Origin: Euprymna scolopes | Lineage: Eukaryota > Mollusca > Cephalopoda > Sepiida > Sepiolidae | Assembly: GCA_024364805.1 (NCBI GenBank) | Contig: CM044496.1 | Coordinates: 139,372,435-139,399,450, forward strand | DNA length: 27,016 nt | Reading direction: 5' to 3' | Part shown: in pieces, positions 19,448 through 27,016 of the stretch | Numbering within the stretch: position 1 is the first letter of the stretch | Layout of the letters: every line of letters begins with the position of its first letter | Program-made: the position numbers and the translations under genes | The notes under the pieces: model-generated | Database searches by the model: none | Told to the model about the DNA's origin: nothing | Seen by the model: the letters and a program-made list of their open reading frames with translations, nothing else

Positions 19448-20426
19448 TTTTTTTTAAATATCTCAGTTGTATTATATGCGAGTCTGTATGTGTATATATA
19501 ATATATATATGTATATATTGTGTATCATCTATTGTGTGTATTTTGCATTTATGCAACATTTCTAACATGTACATATCAAAACAGTTGTAGACAAAATAGT
19601 TCATTTCAACAGTTGCAGATAAACACAACACGTACCTCATTTTTATATAAAACATTTATTCTATTGATTCTGCCCGGCATATCTTCACATCTTGGCATCA
19701 CGAGAGAGATCAACTTCCCTTGGAGTAGGTATTCCAAACCAAAATTTTATTTTCATTATATCTAAAAGAAAAATGAATGTGGTCATATAGATGTTTTTAA
19801 ACAATAAAGAAAAGTACCAAATTTATTTTGGTAGTTCAATTAGCCATCATGTTATGATCGTTCAAAGTTTGTTGGAAAGTTGAAAATTTGCTATCATGGT
19901 CTAGAAGCCAAATTTCATAGTATATAACTAAAAATGTAAGCTACTAACAAGTGAGAAATCCTTATAAATGTAATGTCATCTTGTGGTAAATGAAAATTAA
20001 TACGAATGAAAGCAATAATTATTAGATGAAACCAACCAGGCAAAATCCCAATACCAACGAGGGGAAAAAAGCGCAAATATGACACAGAAATGCAACTTTG
20101 ACTGTTCATATCAATTTCATTTCAATAGCTAATGTATTGAATCTTCTTAGTATGATTCATAACCCATTAGAGATCAAGATATTTTTTTTTTAAAATTATA
20201 AATTGATAAAAACACTCAATTGTGGACCATGTAAAAGCAGTCGAACAGACAATTTGGTGAAAAGGGTTAAAAAAAAAAGTCAAAAGTACATGTTACTGAA
20301 ATTGCTGTAAAAATGGATTGGAAGTAGAAGCTTAAACTTTGCAACTTTACTCATTTTTGGGTGAGGAATTCAAAAAGATGTTTGACTTGTTTCTCATAAC
20401 AAAACTTTTTTGCCTTTTTTTGCTTG
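19448..20426. other. AT-rich intron stretch
   Basis: Contains TA-rich tracts at 19493-19520. No gene, RNA or repeat was recognised between LINE B3 and the inverted repeat at 20427. Confidence 0.5.
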
Positions 20427-21094
20427 TGCACCTGTCATTAAAATCCGAGGGAGAAATCAGTATTTTAAACTATGACCGAAGCATGAAATAAATAACAAAA
20501 AAATTAAACTAGATATTGATTTTTCGGTTTCATTTAAATTTGTTGTTGACCTTTAAAAGTTGCTTTAATTCAAAAAAAATGTTTCATTAAAATTATGTTT
20601 TGTTTGGACTCCCCCCCCCCCCAAAAAAAAACCCAACTATTTTATAAAAATCCAATGTTGCTTTCATTACAAAATTGTTTTATTAAAATTATATTTTCTA
20701 ACGCAAACTTTTCAATAAAGGTTTTTACAATTATATTTTGATAAATTCTTATACAGTAAATGTTTTCGTTTTCAGATGGCACTCGTCCTGTTTAGACAAT
20801 TATGAATGTCATTTTCATTTTTTGCTTTTAATAATTTTTTCATTTTCTGTTTTTAATTATAAAAAAATATATACGTTTCATTAAAAACTTTCCCGTTTTC
20901 ATTAATTAAATCGAAACATTTCCAATTAAACAATTACGGATATATGTTCTCTTTCACTTTCTTTTATTTACTTTTTTTCATAGTTCTTTCCGGAAGTAAT
21001 TAATATCTAGTTTAATTTTCTTGTTATTGATTTCTAACTTCGGTCATAGTTTAAAATACTGATTTCTCCCTCAGATTTTAATGACAGGTGCGCG
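20427..21094. repeat. 668-bp element with 93-bp inverted terminal arms
   Basis: 20427-20519 and 20999-21094 are inverse copies at about 90 percent by eye, sharing CACCTGTCATTAAAATC, GAGGGAGAAATCAGTATTTT and AAACTATGACCGAAG. Both arms can be read outside-in as LSLKSEGEISILNYDRS. Between the arms lies AT-rich sequence with a C run (20609-20622). No transposase was seen. Confidence 0.85.
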
Positions 21095-22360
21095 ATAAAA
21101 AATTGCGTCTCCATTTTTTTCCGTCGGTCACATGCAACTAAAAATGTTTTTTTTTGTTTAAAATGTATCCAGTTTAATTTTTCAAAGATACTTTGACAAT
21201 ACTGAAGTTTATCCAACCAAAAGAAGATAAAGCAAAGAACATATGAAAGTTTGAAAGAAGATATAGAAAATAAACAACTGACATTTTTTTTTTAAATTGT
21301 AAATTTTCATTTCTTTTATTGATGCACTAAAATATTATTTTAAGCAATAACTTTCTATAACTTTTAAATAAACAAAAACTTGCCTAAGAACTTTGATATA
21401 TCTATAATGAAACAAGTTGTTTACGTTTTGCTTCGGCTCGTTCATGTTGACAGTTGATTTTCATGATAATACTTTGTACCTTGGTCTGTTGTAAATCTCG
21501 ATGTGTAGGTACATTCACTTTTATTAGTGGCGCTCCTTGATTTATGAGCCTAGTAATATGACACCAACAGATTATTAAAGAAGAGATATTTCTCTACAAA
21601 ACAGTGCCATTTTCGGAATTTTTTCAATTGAATTTCTTTCATATTTCTTTCACTGAAGTTTTCAAGTTGGATTTTTTTGCGAAAAACAACTTAAAACCCT
21701 TTTTTAAGCTCACCATATTGATGCAACCCTTTTTCTTTAAAATGTTACTATTTTTTTTTATACCTAGAGAGTCACAATATCATGCGCACCAAATTTGAAA
21801 AACACCAACATTTTTTTGTGTAAAAAAAAAAAATAAAAAATAAAAAAATAAAGCGGCGTTCACCAAAATTAGTGACATAACTTGAAGTAGCCTGGAAAAA
21901 AAAAACTATTAAAGACACAAGAAAAAGAATTATAAAGCAAAAAGATTAAACTTTATTTAAATCAAAACTTTATCAAAATAACCCAAAAATAAACAAAATA
22001 TATCGCAAGTTGAAGTTAAGGGAAATTTACCAGATTTCGCATCCTAAACTAGGCTAGTTTGGGATACCTACTTGGAGTCATCTATTTTCCCCGGCATTCT
22101 GCTAACAACTGATTAAAATCTACTCAAATCTATGTATCATCACGTGTCCAAAACCCCAACGCTAATGTAAGCCTAAATCTAGTACTTTCGTTTGTAAACT
22201 AAAATTCCTCCAGAACTTTGTTTACCTTTATTTTTCAAGTTAACATTCCTTTGTAGCGTTTCATTATTATTTCAGCTGTCACGCATATTTTATCAATCTA
22301 ATTGTTTTTATTTTTCTAATCATAATTGTTGATCCAGCGACCCCGCTGTTGCTTGGATCA
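21095..22360. other. AT-rich intron stretch
   Basis: About 1.25 kb with A and T runs (for example 21823-21851) and no recognisable gene. A short imperfect hairpin, GATCCAGCGACCCC against TTGCTTGGATC, lies at 22332-22360. Confidence 0.5.
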
Positions 22361-22465
22361 ATTAATAATAATAATAATAATAATAATAATGTTTTGACCA
22401 TTGATACTGTCTACCATAGTTAACAGATACTACGCTGTAATCACAGCCAAAAGGTCACAACATTA
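22361..22465 (-). repeat. U2 snRNA-derived short retroposon, copy 2
   Basis: On the minus strand the head reads CCTTTTGGCTGTGATTACAG followed by CGTAGTATCTGTT (22454-22422). The first ten and last twelve bases are identical to U2 snRNA, including the GTAGTATC branch-site-recognition core. A 30-nt body leads to an (ATT)n tail at 22361-22390. Same architecture as copy 1 near 3679. Confidence 0.65.
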
Positions 22466-22880
22466 CATTTTTCGATCAAAGAATACAACCTACATATGCA
22501 GGCAACTGCAAACACTACATGTCCTGCGAATTGCAGAAAACCTTTAAGTTGTGGAAGAAGGTGAACAATTCAATTCTTGGGTTTATTAGTTCTGCCATTA
22601 GTTTTGCCGAGTTCCCATGAAATGTTGATGCCACTAATTCTCGGTTTCAAAAAACCACAGAATTCTTTCCAGGAGATTATTCCTTATGATCTCGAAAAAC
22701 TTTGAAGCCAATCACCATGTCTCAGAATACACAATGCATGGGTTTTTCTTCCTAATAATTTCTTTCTTTGGTTTCTATTTCTACAATTGCCAACAAAATA
22801 AAAATCTGCATAATAAATAAATCCACATATCTCTATCTCATGGTTTTACATCTCTATTATAACTTCCTGTGACTTCTCGT
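22466..22880. other. Intron stretch without recognised features
   Basis: Moderately AT-rich. No reading frame or RNA signal was seen. Confidence 0.45.
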
Positions 22881-22883
22881 TTT

Positions 22884-23236
22884 ACTCGGCCCTGTCGGTA
22901 GGGCATTAGAATACACCGACTGCCCCCCTGCAGAGGGTAAAAGTCCCTCAATGGGGGTCCTGGATATGACCTTAAACTATATCCAGTGGTGAGGCCCCAG
23001 CTTGTGGGCTTTGGGGAGTGTGGAGCCACCCTTTAATTACAATTGCTCCCAGGTCCACTCTGACCCGGAGTGGTAGTACCTGTTAAGGTCCCAACTATGG
23101 GTTAAATAGAAACCGACGTGAAAACAACAAATATATTCTATCAAAAAAATTTTTTCTTCAAAATCTTTGGATTCGGCATTAAATAACCCGAAAAGGGTTG
23201 ATATGCCGTAAAACAAAAACAACCAACCAACCAACA
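22884..23236 (+). repeat. Probable tRNA-related SINE
   Basis: GGCCCTGTCGGTAGGGCATT (from about 22888) resembles a tRNA box A, and GGTAAAAGTCC (22937-22947) a decayed box B, about 45 nt apart. A GC-richer body of about 290 bp follows, with CCTGTTAAGGTCCCAACTAT and GGGTTGATATGCCGTAAAAC, and it ends in a CAAC repeat (23217-23234). Composition and layout fit a tRNA-headed SINE. No second copy exists in this window to confirm the borders. Confidence 0.5.
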
Positions 23237-23427
23237 TTCTCTTTTTGCTAGATTCCGTTTTTTTTTTTTTTTTTTTTTTTAAATCTCTATCTCTACTATT
23301 ATATACTCGTAAAACGGAACTTTGTAAGTGTGAGTTCGTACCCTATGGACTCGAAAACGATTTTTATGAAATTTTACACAAAGGTACTTTATGTGCTTTT
23401 AGATAGGTTTTGTATCAGAATGTTTTC
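23237..23427. other. T run and possible transposon terminus
   Basis: A 23-nt T run (23258-23280) is followed by CTCTACTATTATATACTCGT and AAAACGGAACTTTGT, a style of sequence common at ends of unclassified or Helitron-like repeats. I cannot assign it. Confidence 0.35.
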
Positions 23428-23724
23428 GATAAGTGTTGATAATCGATAATAAAAATAATCAATAAGTATTGATAATCGATAATAAAAATAATCAATAAGT
23501 ATTGATAATCGATAATAAAAATAATCAATAAGTATTGATAATCGATAATAAAAATAATCAATAAGTATTGATAATCGATAATAAAAATAATCAATAAGTA
23601 TTGATAATCGATAATAAAAATAATCAATAAGTATTGATAATCGATAATCAAAATAATCAATAAGTATTGATAATCGATAATCAAAATAATCAATAAGTAT
23701 TGATAATCGATAATCAAAATAATT
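23428..23724. repeat. 33-bp minisatellite, nine units
   Basis: The unit AATAAGTATTGATAATCGAT plus AATAAAAATAATC repeats nine times, nearly without variation. The first six units have AATAAAAA and the last three (from 23626) have AATCAAAA. Because 33 is divisible by three, the minus strand stays open through it with a YFYYRLSILID repeat, which is not a gene. Confidence 0.97.
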
Positions 23725-24280
23725 CAATGAAAGAAAAAAACAGACAATTTTGACCAAAGTTAACACCTTACACAGCCTAACATCAATAGTGCAGAGAAGT
23801 TTTATTACCACGCTAGCCGAAAGGTCCGACATAATAAAATCGACCATAGGTTCTTTGATATGACAGGTGCATTTGAAATCAATGTTTCTGTTTTGAGCAC
23901 TGTTGAAACATGGTACTTGACTTTTGTATTTTAAACTTTAATTCAAACTATTATATATAAAATATGATTTTATAAAATCAATAGTAGGTTCTCTAGAGTG
24001 CAATGTAGACTAAGTCACTGTAAGGAGGCATGTGAAGCTTCCTGCCGATGCACTGATAGATCCCAGACTAGAACAGATAACCAATCGATTTGATTGAAAA
24101 ATGGGTGATTTCAATGATTTCGATGACAATAAAAATATGGAAGTGTGAATTGATCATTATTCAATCCCAGGCAATGTTGAGTATCTCTGCTAGTAAAAGA
24201 ATATCGTTCAAATTCCTTAAGTAAACTCCAATAGTCTTTGACAATTCTCTATGGAATCTCTTAATCAGAAATGAAAAGAA
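23725..24280. other. Intron stretch without recognised features
   Basis: AT-rich sequence between two repeat clusters. No coding or RNA signal. Confidence 0.45.
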
Positions 24281-24550
24281 AGGAAAAAACATTTCATTAA
24301 TTTAGTTTGAATAAATTAATTGAATTTTTTAATAATGAAATGTTTTTGTTGTTTCTTATTAAAAAATTTCATTAATTTATTGAAACTAAATTAATGAAAT
24401 GTTTTTTCTTGTTTCTTAATTTACTTTCAATAAATTAATTAATTTTTTAATAAGAAACAAGAAAAAACATTTCATTAATTTAGATCCAATAAATTAATTA
24501 ATTTTTTCATAAGAAACAAGAAAAAACATTTCATTAATTTAGTTTCAATA
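24281..24550. repeat. Cluster of direct and inverted copies of a roughly 60-bp AT-rich unit
   Basis: AAAAAACATTTCATTAATTT followed by AGTTTCAATAAATTAATTAA and a TTTTTTAATAAG end occurs in direct orientation near 24285, 24466 and 24525. It is inverted near 24345-24415 (AATTAATGAAATGTTTTTTC). The cluster can form long hairpins. Confidence 0.85.
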
Positions 24551-25329
24551 ACAATGATTAATAATCTCTCATTTCACAAGCTCATCATTTTCTTATATTC
24601 TTGATTTCTAAAATTTTCAGTTATCATATTTATTTCTGTTCCTCCCCTCCATAACATCTCTTTTCTTACAGACACAACAAATTCCACTTCCTACATTCTC
24701 CCAAATTTTCTAACTCTTATTTTCCATAATAAAATTTTTTTCAAAAGTCTTTGTTTATATAATCGTTTTACTATGATCACACACACACATCATCTGCCAG
24801 TCGACACATTGTGAACCTTGTGCCTAACAATGACCCAGTTTTTGTTTTGCAAATCATGTTCCTTATGCTACATTCACAAAAGTAAATTCCACTATATTTT
24901 TTTTCTTTCAACAAAATCACCAAAGAAATATGGCAACCATTAAAGATTGCAGCCAGAGTAGAATACAAGAAAACTCTGTATAGACATTAAAAATGTATTT
25001 TGTTGGGTTTGTTAAATATTAATAAGAGACATTATTTTTTTTAGTTAAAATCCATTTAGTATTATGCATGTAAACTTGATAAAACACACTTTAAATGTGC
25101 TGACATTATTTAAATAAATGAAATCAAAACAAGATGGTGACTAAATTTGACCTGATGTCATGTGATTTGACTTATTCACAATGATATAGATATATTTTAA
25201 GCATGTTTTTTTTTTAATGTTATATGCGTAAAACTAAATAGATTTTAACTTGAAATGATGATTCCTTAATTAATAATAATATAAAAAAAATCAACAACAC
25301 AAAAACATTTTTGCAGCTTAAAATTACAT
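24551..25329. other. AT-rich intron stretch
   Basis: Contains a short CA run at 24779-24789. No supported gene or RNA feature. Confidence 0.45.
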
Positions 25330-25417
25330 CAGAAAGATTCCAGAGTTCAACAAGATACACCTAAATAAGGTTGCAGGTTACATCGATCAAAACGTTTGTG
25401 CAAATAATACAAATGAC
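25330..25417 (+). repeat. Dispersed repeat family R, copy R2 (short)
   Basis: AGAAAGATTCCAGAGTTCAA through CAAGATACACCTAAATAAGG and GTTTGTGCAAATAATACAAA matches R3 closely and R1 more distantly. It is followed by CA/TA microsatellites (25464-25514). Confidence 0.75.
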
Positions 25418-25463
25418 TCGCCATCTCTGTGAATATATATACATATAAATATACACAAAGATG

Positions 25464-25464
25464 T

Positions 25465-25514
<50 letters not shown>
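25464..25514. repeat. CA and TA microsatellite
   Basis: A CA run at 25464-25482 followed by a TA run to 25514. Confidence 0.95.
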
Positions 25515-25519
<5 letters not shown>

Positions 25520-25986
25520 CTAAGATTCACCTGACTGTTCTTACCGACACCAGATAGCTCGGGCTTCGTAGATATGAAAAAGCAAAAATAAAAAATGTAA
25601 AAGTGCTGGCATACCAAAGCGCAGTGGATGATATGTTTGATTAGAAATGTTGCTTCGTATAAGCTCACTTTTAAAAAAAAAATTTTTTTTTTATGACACT
25701 GTTCCAGCGTAGGACAAGACTTTAAACACCTAGCTACACCAGGTTTGGGGGCTGTTAGAAAAAATGTTTTAAAACATTTGACAGAGAGCATGGCAGCTGT
25801 AGGTGTCAGACAGCACCCCACCTTGAATGCACTTGAGTCAATCGTGGTGTGGTCAGGCATCCAGTCGGCTTTGCGTTTCTCTGCCATGCCGACATCAACT
25901 CTTTATAGCATGTGCAATTGTAATTCCAGGGTTGTTGAACTTTTCAATTCCCGTGCATCTCATGCCACACATCAGTGTTTACAGTT

Positions 25987-26184
25987 GCAAATTACTTAGG
26001 ACTTCGTACCTGTCATGACTGATGAAACGAGAACATACACTGCGGATTAAATGAAGGATTCCATTCTAAATTCTATGTAGATTCCTATTTTTAACTGAAA
26101 GATTCCAGAGTTGGACAAAATACACCTAAATAAGGTCGGAGGTTGCATCGATCGAAGCGTTTGTGCAAATAATATAAACGACTG
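25987..26184 (+). repeat. Dispersed repeat family R, copy R3
   Basis: Contains both the ATTACTTAGGACTTC block seen in R1 and the AGAGTTGGACAAAATACACC core seen in R1 and R2, ending at GCAAATAATATAAACGACTG. The 280 bp before it (25700-25986) is unusually GC-rich for the window and may belong to the same element. It has open frames on both strands but no recognisable protein. Confidence 0.7.
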
Positions 26185-26682
26185 ATTTCTGCCAACTCGC
26201 TAGAACTTTACATTTTATCTTTTGTTACTAAGCTTGATGGAATTGTTGAAGGGGGAGGAGCATACTTTGTTCTGACCCCCTGGGGAAATTGGTACCCTAT
26301 CCCCCACCCCTTCAAGTTGAGAAATTATCTCTAAAAAAAGTTATTTTTGTTTGTTTATTATTTGTTTTTTTTATCACTGTCTGAAGAAAAAAAAACATCA
26401 AGATTTATTTTTTGATTTTGATTTTGATTCCTCTTGCTAAGCGGAAAACATCTGTTTTTGTTTTATTTCAGTGTCCATTTGTCTTTTGATTTTATCAAAA
26501 TTGACGCATTAATTTTTCACACAACATTTTATTTAAATGCCAGAAAACTAATGAACATTTTTTTTTTTTTAAATTAAACATTTTTTTTTGCTCATTAAAG
26601 TTTTAATCAATAGTTATTTACATATATTGAGTGTTAGTATGCCACGCACACCTGGAAAAGTTTTATTTTGTCTTCAGGATGA
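26185..26682. other. Intron stretch without recognised features
   Basis: T-rich sequence with a CCCC-rich patch at 26270-26312. No gene was seen. Confidence 0.45.
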
Positions 26683-26925
26683 GTAAAAATTGCATTATGC
26701 CAAAAATATCTAAGGAATAAAATTACTGAATATCTATTAAAAGTTGTAATCAATTATTGTTTTCATTTTCATCTGGTCGCTCACCAATTCACAAGACATC
26801 TATTCGTCCTGTACGACAATAAAGTATGTGATGCGGCATATTCTGTACGTTGCTTTCACGTTGTACAGAAGGCCTACCCCAAACATCACCGTAAGTGTAA
26901 CCATACAAAGACCTTTGCTCTGTAG
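26683..26925 (+). other. Unassigned open frame with a strong splice donor
   Basis: The frame is open for 80 codons without an ATG near its start. From about 26790 it is compositionally richer than its surroundings and reads RHLFVLYDNKVCDAAYSVRC, then FHVVQKAYPKHH. A consensus donor GTAAGT sits at 26891-26896. I recognise no family, and it does not resemble the expected next part of DAXX. It may be an exon of another gene, a transposon relic or chance. Confidence 0.2.
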
Positions 26926-27016
26926 GCAAAAAGAACTTTTCAAATGGCACTAATAAAAAAAAAAATCTATTACATTTATATATATTCTTTGTAGATAGAA
27001 ATATATATATTCTTTG

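Noticed and set aside
20777-20797. Possible next DAXX exon: after TTTTCAG the phase-1 reading gives DGTRPV, close to the expected GTRYPEV
   Set aside because: It stops after six codons, lacks the following NRRIE-like residues, has no donor and lies inside an inverted-repeat element. Probably chance.
23428-23724. CRISPR-like regular repeat
   Set aside because: Units are contiguous with no unique spacers, and the context is a eukaryotic intron.
23389-23847. Minus-strand 152-codon frame of YFYYRLSILID repeats
   Set aside because: It is a translation of the 33-bp minisatellite. The unit length is a multiple of three, so openness is automatic.
25387-25887. Minus-strand 166-codon frame (starting AEKRKADWMPDHTTIDSS)
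   Set aside because: Half of it crosses microsatellite and intron-like sequence. The first part resembles no family I know and overlaps repeat R3 flank. Not enough to call a gene.
1-27016. LTR retrotransposons, retroviral remnants or Polintons
   Set aside because: No gag, integrase, protease, capsid or LTR pair was recognised. All reverse-transcriptase fragments are of the non-LTR type.

Overview
The window is AT-rich, intron-like animal DNA. It carries part of one host gene on the + strand, buried in transposable-element debris. I read the host gene as an orthologue of DAXX, the histone H3.3 chaperone. Three exons are visible: a 48-nt exon (711-758), a 987-nt exon (5693-6679) and a 193-nt exon (16343-16535). 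Splice phases agree (0, 0, then 1 at the end), and the joined protein lines up with vertebrate DAXX from just before the helical-bundle domain into the histone-binding domain. The first exon(s) lie upstream of the window. The remaining histone-binding exons were not found and probably lie beyond 27016, so the third intron would exceed 10 kb. The organism is an invertebrate metazoan. The long TA/TG microsatellites, the SINE-like repeats and the mollusc-type 5S-derived sequence suggest a lophotrochozoan, perhaps a mollusc, but this is inference only.

Layout. 1-710: end of an intron. 711-758: small DAXX exon. 759-5692: first full intron, holding a hairpin plus a dispersed repeat (R1), a 50-bp duplication, LINE copy A1, a 5S rRNA-derived SINE-like element, a U2 snRNA-derived short repeat, a hAT-like terminus and LINE copy B1. 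5693-6679: large DAXX exon. 6680-16342: second intron, holding a 247-bp near-perfect palindrome with a candidate hammerhead ribozyme, LINE copies A2 and A3, a 3.3-kb set of nested inverted repeats and LINE copy B2. 16343-16535: histone-binding exon. 16536-27016: third intron, holding LINE copies A4, A5 and B3, a Penelope-like endonuclease remnant, a 93-bp inverted repeat, a second U2-derived repeat, a tRNA-related SINE, a 33-bp minisatellite and two further copies (R2, R3) of the dispersed repeat.

Two related non-LTR retrotransposon lineages (A and B) supply most of the protein-like reading frames. All copies are 5'-truncated and broken. No LTR retrotransposon, retrovirus, Polinton or CRISPR array was recognised. 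The most interesting points are the DAXX gene structure with its unusually long acidic linker, the ribozyme-like core in the palindrome, and the two short U2 snRNA-derived repeats with ATT tails.
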